Below, one piece after another: positions 8,347 to 17,077 of a stretch of 64,000 nucleotides of DNA. Origin of the DNA: Bacteroidota bacterium. Its GTDB lineage: Bacteria; Bacteroidota; Bacteroidia; B-17B0; Aurantibacillaceae. The translations under genes and the position numbers were made by a program. The notes beneath the pieces are model-generated. The model saw only the letters and a program-made list of their open reading frames with translations. It had not been told where the DNA came from and did no database searches. The stretch is taken from positions 124,001 to 188,000 of the forward strand of contig JAFDYI010000005.1 in NCBI GenBank assembly GCA_018267475.1. Direction: 5' to 3'. The stretch's first letter is position 1; each line of letters begins with the position of its first letter.

Positions 8347-10659
8347 ATGAAAAAAGTAATATACTCCGCCTTGGTTTTTGCCATAGCATCGGGTACGGCT
8401 TTTGCTAAACCCGTTACGCCACTTGCGGCTAAAACCGTAGCACAGAATTTTTACAAACAAAATTCGGCTACCCCCATCAATTCTATAACCTTGGCATACA
8501 CTTATACTGATGCCGCCGGGTTGCCTGTGTACTATGCTTACAACATAAACAGCAGCGATGGGTTTGTAATTATATCAGCTGAAGACGCCGGTAGGCCTAT
8601 TATTGGTTATTCAACCAAAAACAGTTTTACCGCGCCGGAAGTGGGACACCAAGCTAATTATTGGTTAGGGCTTCGAGTAAAAGAAGTTCAATCAATGCGC
8701 GAGCGCAATGTAGTAGCTGATGCAAAAGCTGCTGCAGAGTGGAATAAATATGCAACAGCCAGCTCAGCACGTCTGGCAAACGGAGGCAATGCTAGCGTAG
8801 CTATGACGACTACGGTAGCTCCTTTGGTGCAAACTACTTGGAATCAATCTCCTTATTATAACGCCCTATGCCCCGGAGGCTCGGTTACAGGGTGTGTGGC
8901 TACCACCATGTCGCAGATTATGCGCTATTGGAAATGGCCTGCTAGAGGAACGGGCTCTAGCTCTTACACACAAAACCCTAACCCTAATAACTATCCTATG
9001 CAGTCGGCTAATTATGGAGCCACTACCTACAATTGGAACAACATGCCCCTGTCGGTTACCTCTTCTAATATAGATGTAGCCACTATAAACTATCAAACAG
9101 GCGTAAGCGTTAATATGAATTATGCTCCAACCGGAAGCGGTGCGCAAGTATTGCAATATGCGCCGGGAAGCCCTTGCGCACAAAACTCATACATAACGTA
9201 CTTTAGCTACGATCCTAACACAATAGCCGGTTATTACAGAGACAACGTAGGTGATGACACCCTTTGGATGTCTTATATAAAAAATGATTTGGATATTGGC
9301 CGCCCGGTACAATACGTAGGTACCGACCCCAGCGAAGGCGGGCATACCTGGGTTTGTGATGGATATGATGTAAACAACTACGTACACATGAATTGGGGTT
9401 GGGCTGGTTCAGACGATGGTTTTTTTAGCATCAACAACTTGCAAACCACCAACGGTGGCTTTAACCCATCTCAAGGTCATCAAATACTAACCGGTATTGT
9501 ACCCTTAGCCGTAGCTCCTTTAGATGCCAGCGTGGCCAGTATCAGTTCGCCATCAGGTGCTTATTGCCCTAGCAACAACAACCTTACGCCTTCTATAACC
9601 TTGCTAAATGCAGGCAGCACTACTATGACCTCTTGCAACATCAATTATAAAATAGATGGGGGCGCTGTACAAACTATAAACTGGACTGGTAATTTGGTAG
9701 ATCATCAAAGCACCGTTCTTACTCTTCCCAGTTACGTATCTACAGCCGGTACACACACGCTAACTTGTTACTCAAGCAGCCCTAATGGCAGCGCAGATGG
9801 CAACCCCGCAAACGATACTTCTTACACTACATACAGCATTGGCTCTTTGGGAGTACTACCGGTAATAGAAGGTTTTGAAAACCCAAGCACCTACTCTTCT
9901 TGGTCAATGAGCAACAGCGGTGGCGCTCCTAACTGGGCCGTAACTACTACTGCTGCAGCTGATGGCACACATTCTATTATGTTAAACAATTTAGGCAATA
10001 CTTCAGGAAACGTAAGTTTGTTTCAAACAGTTTCTTCTTATAACCTAAGCACTTTAAATTCCCCTGCTCTAACTTTTAAAGCGGCTTACCAAGAAACATC
10101 TACTTCAAACAACGACGGCCTGCAAGTGTTTACTTCCACCGATTGCGGCTCTACTTGGACATCTAGAAGGTATTTGTCAAGCGGCCAATTATGCGCGCTT
10201 GCGGGCGGTACAGGATCTTCCCCTTACGTGCCTGCACCCACTCAATTTACTACCTATACCATCGCTATAGGAGCTGTATCTAGTGGCAGCCAGGTATCTT
10301 TCAAATGGGTATTTACAGCCGGTTCATCAGTAGGTAATAACATTTTCATAGATGATATCAATATATTTGATGCTGCCCCTTTGGGTATTGCTACTATTGA
10401 AAATGCAATGGGATTAAACTTATACCCCAACCCATCGTCGGGTGCTGTGAACATTGCCTTTACCTTAAGCAGTAAAGAAAATATATCCGTTAATGTAGTA
10501 GATATGTTAGGGCGAGTAGTAGAAAGTATTCCTACTCAGCAATACGCTGCCGGTAATAACACTCTTACTATTGGCCAACAAACCTATCAAGCCGGTATTT
10601 ATTTTGTAAACATCAACGTAAACGGCCAGCTCATATCTAAAAAAATAGTAATGCAATAA
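8347..10659 (+). CDS. Secreted C10-family cysteine protease with T9SS type A sorting domain
   Basis: A 770-residue extracellular protease of the streptopain/PrtT family. Signal peptide 1-20 (ending TAFA), then the Spi-like propeptide (AYNINSSDGFVIISAED, about 65-81), then the mature domain with catalytic Cys183 in TGCVATTMSQIMRYW and His333 in GGHTWVCDGYD, followed by MNWGWAGSDDGFF. A CARDB-like sandwich and a jelly-roll-like region (ENPSTYSSWSM, FIDDINIFD) follow, and the last ~80 residues are a T9SS type A domain (LNLYPNPSSGAVNI ... GIYFVNI ... KKIVMQ). The open frame begins earlier at a TTG (8284) that lies inside the promoter, so the ATG at 8347 is taken as the start. It is monocistronic, with its own promoter and terminator. 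Confidence 0.92.
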   Translation: MKKVIYSALVFAIASGTAFAKPVTPLAAKTVAQNFYKQNSATPINSITLAYTYTDAAGLPVYYAYNINSSDGFVIISAEDAGRPIIGYSTKNSFTAPEVGHQANYWLGLRVKEVQSMRERNVVADAKAAAEWNKYATASSARLANGGNASVAMTTTVAPLVQTTWNQSPYYNALCPGGSVTGCVATTMSQIMRYWKWPARGTGSSSYTQNPNPNNYPMQSANYGATTYNWNNMPLSVTSSNIDVATINYQTGVSVNMNYAPTGSGAQVLQYAPGSPCAQNSYITYFSYDPNTIAGYYRDNVGDDTLWMSYIKNDLDIGRPVQYVGTDPSEGGHTWVCDGYDVNNYVHMNWGWAGSDDGFFSINNLQTTNGGFNPSQGHQILTGIVPLAVAPLDASVASISSPSGAYCPSNNNLTPSITLLNAGSTTMTSCNINYKIDGGAVQTINWTGNLVDHQSTVLTLPSYVSTAGTHTLTCYSSSPNGSADGNPANDTSYTTYSIGSLGVLPVIEGFENPSTYSSWSMSNSGGAPNWAVTTTAAADGTHSIMLNNLGNTSGNVSLFQTVSSYNLSTLNSPALTFKAAYQETSTSNNDGLQVFTSTDCGSTWTSRRYLSSGQLCALAGGTGSSPYVPAPTQFTTYTIAIGAVSSGSQVSFKWVFTAGSSVGNNIFIDDINIFDAAPLGIATIENAMGLNLYPNPSSGAVNIAFTLSSKENISVNVVDMLGRVVESIPTQQYAAGNNTLTIGQQTYQAGIYFVNINVNGQLISKKIVMQ

Positions 10660-10683
10660 TTACCGCTTTATTTTTAATCTAAC

Positions 10684-10718
10684 AAAAAGGCCATTCTGAT
10701 GAATGGCCTTTTTGTTTT
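10684..10718 (+). terminator. Rho-independent terminator of the C10 protease gene
   Basis: Perfect 13-bp stem (10684-10696 with 10701-10713), TGAT loop, then TTTTTGTTTT. It starts 24 bases after the protease stop codon. Confidence 0.9.
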
Positions 10719-10790
10719 ACGAAAGAGACAAAAAAACAGCTATTATACCGCATTATTTAATAAGCACTAAACATTTTGTACATTCGCGCC

Positions 10791-12269
10791 ATGATACAAC
10801 GTATTATAGGCAGCATAAAAAAACACGGCTTGTTTATTGGCATTAATCTTTTTTTTTGTGTTATCTATTGCCTTATCTCTTTTGTAAATCATTATAATTT
10901 TAAAACCTTTGCACTTGATTTAGGACTTTATACAAGGGCGTTACACAACTACGCTCATTTTCGTATGACTACCTGCGAAATGTTTTTAGGCACCCAAGAA
11001 AACTTACTGTGCGATCATTTTGATTTATTTTTAATATTATTTTCGCCTTTATATTGGGTATTTGGAAACATAACCTTATTAGTAGTTCAAATAGCGGCTA
11101 TTCATTTTGGGGCTTACGGCATTTATAGATTAGCCTTGTATTCTTCCATAAAAAAAATACCCAGTGCCTTTATCTCCTTTGTCTTTCTTTCTTGTTTTGG
11201 GATTTTTGCAGCTGTTTCGTTTGATTATCACAGTAATTTAGTGGCGGTATGTTTTCTTCCTTGGTTTGTTCTTTTCTTTAAGCAAGCCAAATTCGCCTGG
11301 TCTGCCCTGTTTTTTGTGCTCATCTTAATAGCCAAAGAAAACATGGCTATATGGATGTTTTGCGTGTGCTTTGGGTTGTTTTTTATAGAAAAAAATAAGC
11401 AGCAAAGAAAAATGGCAGCCTTATTTGCCGGTATTTCCATTCTTTTTTTCCTTTTTTTAATTTTATACCTTATGCCGACTCTTTCTATAGAAAAGACATA
11501 CAACAGCGCGAAATTCAGTGTGTTAGGAGCTACCTACCCGGAAATACTTCGTTCTATTTTATCCCACCCAATAGATGCGTTTATCCTTTTATTTAAAAGC
11601 CACCTATCCGACGAAAGTTTGCGTTTTGTAAAGATGGAAACTTGGTGTTTTTGGTTTTTTGCGGGAGGCTTTTTATTTACTCTACGTCCTGCATTTTTAT
11701 TGATGATTATACCCATTATGATGCAAAAAATGTATCACGACGATTTTTCTAAATGGAGTGCCGGTGGACAGTATAACGTAGAAATTATTCCACTAGCAGC
11801 GTGGTGCTTAATAGAAGCAGTAAAAGATATGTCTTTTAAAAAACAATTTTTTCTTATTAGCCTCACAGCGTTACTGAGTGTGGCCGCAACCATTCATCTG
11901 TGCGACAATACGATTGCCTATATCGACAAAACATCTAAGAGATTTTATCAAAAAAGCCACTATGCCCCTTATATTGATCACGATGCCGTGTGTAGAGCTA
12001 TTGCTAAAATACCAAAAAATGCCTCGGTAAGTGCGCAGTCGGCCTTTACTACACGCCTTATTGATAGAAAAAACATCTATCAATATCCTATTGTAAAAGA
12101 TGCCGAGTATATTTTATTATGCGATAAGGGCGGCTACCCCCTATCCCATGAAGATTTGTTAAAAAACATACAGAATTTAGTTTCGTCGCCAGAATGGAGC
12201 TATATACCGATAAGCAAGCATATTTACTTATTTAAACTTAAACAAAAAAACCTAAATTTATCCCCATAA
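10791..12269 (+). CDS. DUF2079-family polytopic membrane protein
   Basis: A 492-residue integral membrane protein with roughly ten hydrophobic segments. The DUF2079 signature is visible near the N-terminus (FALDLGLYTRALHNYAHF, then CDHFDLFLILFSPLYWVF). This family is related by topology to GT-C glycosyltransferases, but its function is not established. A TTG at 10776 opens the frame earlier; the ATG at 10791 (MIQRIIGSIKKHG) is preferred because the TTG lies inside the probable promoter sequence (ACATTTTG / TACATTCG just upstream). The next gene, a CHU_C surface protein, starts 11 bp after the stop, so the two are probably co-transcribed. Confidence 0.75.
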   Translation: MIQRIIGSIKKHGLFIGINLFFCVIYCLISFVNHYNFKTFALDLGLYTRALHNYAHFRMTTCEMFLGTQENLLCDHFDLFLILFSPLYWVFGNITLLVVQIAAIHFGAYGIYRLALYSSIKKIPSAFISFVFLSCFGIFAAVSFDYHSNLVAVCFLPWFVLFFKQAKFAWSALFFVLILIAKENMAIWMFCVCFGLFFIEKNKQQRKMAALFAGISILFFLFLILYLMPTLSIEKTYNSAKFSVLGATYPEILRSILSHPIDAFILLFKSHLSDESLRFVKMETWCFWFFAGGFLFTLRPAFLLMIIPIMMQKMYHDDFSKWSAGGQYNVEIIPLAAWCLIEAVKDMSFKKQFFLISLTALLSVAATIHLCDNTIAYIDKTSKRFYQKSHYAPYIDHDAVCRAIAKIPKNASVSAQSAFTTRLIDRKNIYQYPIVKDAEYILLCDKGGYPLSHEDLLKNIQNLVSSPEWSYIPISKHIYLFKLKQKNLNLSP

Positions 12270-12280
12270 ATAACTTTTTT

Positions 12281-15200
12281 ATGAAAAAAATATTTTTTTC
12301 CATATTCGTTTTTTTGCTTTTTGCTCCTTCTTTAAGAGCACAACAAGGAAAAGACGGTACGCCCAGCATTACCTCCAGTACTGTGGTAAACGTATATACA
12401 GCTCTTGTAGATTCTATTACAGCCGGAACCAACACCCTTACTGTATCCAGCACTACCGGATTATCTACCGGAGATTTGCTGCTTATCCTTCAAATGCAAG
12501 GAGCCGTTGTAAAGGCTAACGTATATCAATGGGGTAATAGAGGGAATGCCTTACCAAATGACACCAGCTTTGGGAAAGTAACAAACTATCAAGGAACAGG
12601 GAACAATGAGTTTGCTGAAGTAGTGTCCATATCAGGAAATACAATAACGGTAGCCTGTAATCTAAAAAATAATTACTGGACAGATCTTTCAAAGAACCTA
12701 GAAAACGGATATTGGCGAAAAACACAGGTTATTCGCGTGCCTCGCTATGTAGCTTTAACCCTTTCGGGATCTGGACAAATAACTTGCCCCGCGTGGAATG
12801 GAACTACCGGGGGAGTAGCCGCAGTAGAAGTTCAAGGAAATACAGTTATTAACAACGCAGGGGTTAATGTGTCAGGTATGGGTTTTAGAGGTGGATCTGT
12901 TTTAAATGCAGCAGGATATAGCGCTACCAACACAGGAGGTAGCTTTATTAGCTCTCCTAATAACCTTGGCGCGCACAAAGGCGAAAGTATTGTAGGAGAT
13001 ACTAATTTATATACGTTAGAGAATTGGTACGCAAATTATTCTTTCAATACGCCTCTTGCCCTTTGTAAAGGCAATGTAGCTAACGGCGGCGGCGGTGGAG
13101 ATGCCATGAATGCCGGCGGCGGCGGCGGATCTAACGGCGGGGTAATCAGCTTATGGAACGGTATGGGCAACCCTGATATGAGTAGCGCCAACAATATAGC
13201 CGCATGGAACCAAGAACCCGTAGGGCCTGTGGGTGGTACCTCACGCCCCACTTCCTCTTCCGGCGGAGGGCGCGGAGGCTATGCTTTTTCAGCCAATAAT
13301 GTAAACCCTACTACCAACGGTCCTAGTGCCCCCGGCACGGGTCCTTGGGGAGGCGATTACCGTCATAACGACGGTGGTTGGGGGGGTATTCCTTTAGATT
13401 ATTCTACCGGAAAAATATTTTTAGGAGGCGGCGGTGGGGCCGGCGATAGCAACGATGGTTCCGGAACATCAGGAGCTAACGGCGGCGGTATTTTTTATTT
13501 GATTAGCTATGGCACGGTATCAGGCGCAGGGCAAATTATAGCTGATGGCCTTGCCGCGTCTAACACTACCGGTGGAGCCGGAGCAGGTGCCGATGGGGCA
13601 GGCGGCGGCGGCGGCGGCGGCGCAGTTATTATAAACTCGTTAGGTAGCATTAACCTTACTAATGCTACAGCCATATCAGCGCAAGGAGGAAAGGGAGGAA
13701 ATTATGTGTCGTACACATTTTTTACTAATAATAATTTTGGGCCGGGCGGCGGTGGCGGTGGCGGCTATGTTTCGCTAAGCAACAGCATTACCGGCGGCGT
13801 TAATGTAAACGGGGGTGCTAATGGAATTGCAGTTGCCGGCGGAGGCAATAATACACAAATAACAAGCAAATTTCCACCTAATGGCGCTACGGCAGGCGGA
13901 GCGGGTTCAAACAATACTTTTATATCGAAATTATATAACGTAGCAGCAAGTAATTACACTACCTGCCCGTCCAGTTCAGCTACTTTTTCAGCCACTGTTA
14001 GCGGCAACCCACCAAGCGGCCTGTCTGTTATGTGGTACACAGCAGCTACCAGCGGCAGCCCTGTATATACAGGCAACCCTTATAATTTTACAGCCCCCTC
14101 TGTTGCAGGTACTTATACTTATTATGCAGGAGCTTGTCCGGGTACTAATAGAGTGCCCGTTATCTTAACGGTAAGTCCGGGCGCAACACCTACCGTTTCT
14201 ATTACAGCTACCAGCACCAACGTATGTGTAGGAACCCCTGTTACTCTTAGTGTTAGCGGAACCGCTGTTACCTATACATGGAGCAGCAATGCAGGAGGCG
14301 GCAACGCATCTACTGCTACCGTTACTCCTTTAGGAAACACCACTTACTCTATTGCTGCTAATGGAGGCAGCGGTTGTGGGGCAGGAACAGCTACAGCCAG
14401 CATTGCCATTAACACCACTACAGCGCCCAGCCTAACTATTACAGCCTCTAGTTACAGTATTTGTTCAGGGAATAGCAGCACCTTAACAGCAAGCGGATCC
14501 AGCTCTTACACCTGGAGCGCTAATGCAGCAAGCGCTACTAGTAGCAGTGTGGCGGTTAGCCCAATAAGCAATACTACATACACGGTAACAGGAGGCACCG
14601 GCACTTGCACCAGCTCTAAAACAGTAAGCATAAGCGTAACGCCTACCCCTACCGTAAGTATTTCGCCCGGTAATGCGTATATCTGTAACGGCGCCAGCGG
14701 AAGTTTTACAGCCAGTGGAGCCAGCACCTACTCTTGGAACAGCGGGGCTACTACCAGCACCGTTTCCGTTTCTCCCGCAAGCAATACCGTATATACGGTA
14801 ACAGGATATAACGCATCGTGTGCCGGCACACAAACTGTTTTAGTGAAAGTAGATGCCGGTATTAGCACCACTAATTACTCGGTTACTAATGCTACCTGTG
14901 GACAAGCCAATGGCTCGTACATATTGAATAGTATAAGTGGGGGTATTTCTCCTTATCAAATTAACTTTAACGGGACCGGTTTCAACGCCATTTCTGCTTT
15001 TTCATACACAGTTTCTAGTTTAAACGGAAACAACTACCCTATTGCACTAAAAGACAGTTTAGGCTGTGTGTATAGCACGTCGGTAATTATAGGAAACACC
15101 TCCGGCATAAGCGCTATGGATACCGTAATTACTAAAGCAAAATGCAACCCTGCTGCCAGCGGAGCTATTGCTATCAATTCTATTACAGGGGGAGTAGCTC

Positions 15201-16804
15201 CTTATCAAACTAATATAAACGGAGGTAGCTTTAGCACGATTAGCACATTTCCTTATACTTATAGTAACTTAACGGCAGGCGTTTATACCGTATCTGTAAA
15301 AGATGCCAGTAACTGCCCGCTGTCTTATATAGTGAACGTGCAAACCACTACAGGTGTTACAGCTGTAAGCTACACCGCTAATTCAGATACATGCAGCAGA
15401 AACGTAGGAGCCATACAAAATATCGTCCCTACCGGTGGAACCCCTTCTTATAGTTTTTCTATTAACGGCGGCGCGTATCAAACGGCTAATATGTTTAATG
15501 GATTAGCCGGGGGTACTTACACTCTTAGCGTACAAGATGCGAATGGCTGCCTATATACAGCGCCCACCGTAAGCCTTTCTAATACAGGAACAGCTATTAC
15601 CCCTACCGTTACCGCAAGCGGTTCCACTACTTTTTGTCAAGGGGGCAGCGTAATACTTACTTGTAGCAGCGCAAGCACTTATACTTGGAGTACAGGGGCA
15701 AACACAGCCAGCATAACAGTATCAAGCGGAGGCAGCTATTCCGTATCGGCTACCTCAAGCAACGGCTGCTCGGCCAATTCTAGTGTGGTAACGGTAACCG
15801 TAAACCCGCTCCCTCCTACTCCGGTAGTAAATGATACAATCATAAGCGAATGTTCTAATCAAATACAAACCTTAATTTTTGGACACGCATCAGGTACTTT
15901 AATTATTCACAATGCCTCTAATCAAATACAAGCCATTCCGTTTACACCTACGGTGTCTGGAGTTTATACCGCTTACGATAGTTTAAGCACAGGCTGTATA
16001 AGTGCCGTAAAAACCATTACGGTTTCTATCAACCCCGCGCCTACCGGTGCCCCCCTAGTTGTTAGCCCTACAAACTACTGTTTAGGTTCTCTGCCTACGG
16101 CGCTAAGCGCTACCGCTTCTACAGGAGCTACCCTTATATGGCAAGATGCGAATCATAACACAATAAGTACTCCTACCCCCGCCACCGGTAGTTTAGGTGT
16201 GCAAACCTATTATGTATATCAAGCTATAGGCGCTTGTGTGGGTACTAATTTTGCTACTGTTACGGTTTACATATTACCAAAGCCCACTGCCAGTTTTACT
16301 TTTTCTCCCAACAGCAACCTTTCAATAGGACAACCCATTACGTTTGCCCCCTCTTCTACTTATAGTGTGGATTCTTATTTTTGGAATTTTGAAGATCCAA
16401 ACGTTAGCTCATCTGTTTCTACCAATTCAAACCCTACGTACATTTATAACACGGCCGGAACCTATTGCCCTAAAATGGTAATAACCAATACGGTTTCTGG
16501 GTGTAAAGATTCTACTACGAACTGTTTAGATGTATTGGCTAATATATCGATGATTATTCCCAATGTATTTTCTCCTAATGGAGATGGTATTAACGATGTA
16601 TTTTCTGTAAAAGCAACGGGCTACAATCTATTTACCTGCGATATATACGACCGCTGGGGCTTACGCTTGTTTACTTTTAATAGTACTAGCGGCTATTGGG
16701 ACGGCGGAAAATCGGTTGATGGGACGTATTTTTACACAATAAAAGCCACCGATGCTAAAGGACAAGATCATGCCTTTAATGGTTTTATGGAATTGATTCG
16801 ATAA
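12281..16804 (+). CDS. Giant T9SS type B (CHU_C) surface protein with polyglycine-rich head
   Basis: A 1,507-residue secreted protein. Signal peptide 1-20 (ending LRAQ). Residues 30-540 start with a beta-rich block (AGTNTLTVSSTTGLSTGDLL) and continue into a region with many runs of four to seven glycines alternating with short beta-like strands. From about 640 to 860 come three CHU_C-type Ig-like modules (e.g. CNGASGSFTASGASTYSWNSG). SprB-like repeats lie at about 870-1110, a PKD-like module at about 1333-1415, and the gliding-motility CHU_C domain at about 1425-1507 (IIPNVFSPNGDGINDVF ... IYDRWGLRLF ... DGTYFYTIKA). Such proteins are exported by the T9SS and are surface-bound or released adhesins. 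The Gly-rich head is unusual and its role is unknown. Confidence 0.88.
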   Translation: MKKIFFSIFVFLLFAPSLRAQQGKDGTPSITSSTVVNVYTALVDSITAGTNTLTVSSTTGLSTGDLLLILQMQGAVVKANVYQWGNRGNALPNDTSFGKVTNYQGTGNNEFAEVVSISGNTITVACNLKNNYWTDLSKNLENGYWRKTQVIRVPRYVALTLSGSGQITCPAWNGTTGGVAAVEVQGNTVINNAGVNVSGMGFRGGSVLNAAGYSATNTGGSFISSPNNLGAHKGESIVGDTNLYTLENWYANYSFNTPLALCKGNVANGGGGGDAMNAGGGGGSNGGVISLWNGMGNPDMSSANNIAAWNQEPVGPVGGTSRPTSSSGGGRGGYAFSANNVNPTTNGPSAPGTGPWGGDYRHNDGGWGGIPLDYSTGKIFLGGGGGAGDSNDGSGTSGANGGGIFYLISYGTVSGAGQIIADGLAASNTTGGAGAGADGAGGGGGGGAVIINSLGSINLTNATAISAQGGKGGNYVSYTFFTNNNFGPGGGGGGGYVSLSNSITGGVNVNGGANGIAVAGGGNNTQITSKFPPNGATAGGAGSNNTFISKLYNVAASNYTTCPSSSATFSATVSGNPPSGLSVMWYTAATSGSPVYTGNPYNFTAPSVAGTYTYYAGACPGTNRVPVILTVSPGATPTVSITATSTNVCVGTPVTLSVSGTAVTYTWSSNAGGGNASTATVTPLGNTTYSIAANGGSGCGAGTATASIAINTTTAPSLTITASSYSICSGNSSTLTASGSSSYTWSANAASATSSSVAVSPISNTTYTVTGGTGTCTSSKTVSISVTPTPTVSISPGNAYICNGASGSFTASGASTYSWNSGATTSTVSVSPASNTVYTVTGYNASCAGTQTVLVKVDAGISTTNYSVTNATCGQANGSYILNSISGGISPYQINFNGTGFNAISAFSYTVSSLNGNNYPIALKDSLGCVYSTSVIIGNTSGISAMDTVITKAKCNPAASGAIAINSITGGVAPYQTNINGGSFSTISTFPYTYSNLTAGVYTVSVKDASNCPLSYIVNVQTTTGVTAVSYTANSDTCSRNVGAIQNIVPTGGTPSYSFSINGGAYQTANMFNGLAGGTYTLSVQDANGCLYTAPTVSLSNTGTAITPTVTASGSTTFCQGGSVILTCSSASTYTWSTGANTASITVSSGGSYSVSATSSNGCSANSSVVTVTVNPLPPTPVVNDTIISECSNQIQTLIFGHASGTLIIHNASNQIQAIPFTPTVSGVYTAYDSLSTGCISAVKTITVSINPAPTGAPLVVSPTNYCLGSLPTALSATASTGATLIWQDANHNTISTPTPATGSLGVQTYYVYQAIGACVGTNFATVTVYILPKPTASFTFSPNSNLSIGQPITFAPSSTYSVDSYFWNFEDPNVSSSVSTNSNPTYIYNTAGTYCPKMVITNTVSGCKDSTTNCLDVLANISMIIPNVFSPNGDGINDVFSVKATGYNLFTCDIYDRWGLRLFTFNSTSGYWDGGKSVDGTYFYTIKATDAKGQDHAFNGFMELIR
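13601..13621 (+). repeat. (GGC)7 trinucleotide run inside the polyglycine region
   Basis: Seven consecutive GGC codons encode part of a polyglycine run. A second shorter GGC run lies near 13111-13130. Slippage would change glycine number without breaking the frame. Confidence 0.8.
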
Positions 16805-16840
16805 CTTTATTACACTATATTGGACTTAATGAGTAAAAAT

Positions 16841-16866
16841 AATGGTACAAACTCTTACCATTTTAT
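16841..16866 (+). terminator. Probable terminator after the CHU_C gene
   Basis: A 7-bp stem (aatggta 16841-16847 with taccatt 16856-16862), 8-base loop, followed by a T-rich stretch. It lies 37 bases after the stop codon. The stem is short, so strength is uncertain; it could also be part of the adjacent transposase relic. Confidence 0.45.
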
Positions 16867-16910
16867 TCATATTACCTCTATGCAAGTGAAAGGTTATAAT
16901 TAAAAAGTGA

Positions 16911-17076
16911 TTTTGTTGCGGAAAAGGACTTGTTCAAAAATGCGATTTCGTAAAAGAGGTTAGGCACTATAAATGTGCCCATTGCAGTAAGTCTTTTTTG
17001 GTAGGGAATGCGTAAAACTAAGGCGCAACCAAAAGAAATGAAAAGGCCAGCTAGAAACGGGTTGCTAGGATTTTAT
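16911..17076 (+). pseudogene. Degraded transposase N-terminus (zinc-ribbon fragment, frameshifted)
   Basis: Between the CHU_C gene and the convergent barrel gene, the plus strand at 16911-17015 reads FCCGKGLVQKCDFV then KEVRHYKCAHCSKSFLVGNA before a stop. The spacing of Cys pairs and the RHYKCxHCxKSF ending match the N-terminal zinc ribbon of IS1-like transposases (xRYKCxxCGKxF). Shifting one frame at about 17011 continues with RKTKAQPKEMKRPARNGLLGFYSKM to about 17088, which looks like the next part of the same transposase type. There is no start codon, the catalytic part is missing, and no flanking repeats are recognisable. I infer a decayed insertion-sequence remnant. Confidence 0.5.
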
Positions 17077-17077
17077 T

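Noticed and set aside
10776-10790. TTG start for the DUF2079 gene, five codons upstream of the ATG
   Set aside because: The TTG overlaps the probable -7 promoter sequence; the ATG at 10791 gives the natural N-terminus.
13036-13251. Pro-rich open frame antisense to the polyglycine region
   Set aside because: Poly-Pro arises from reading GGC/GGT glycine codons in reverse; not a gene.
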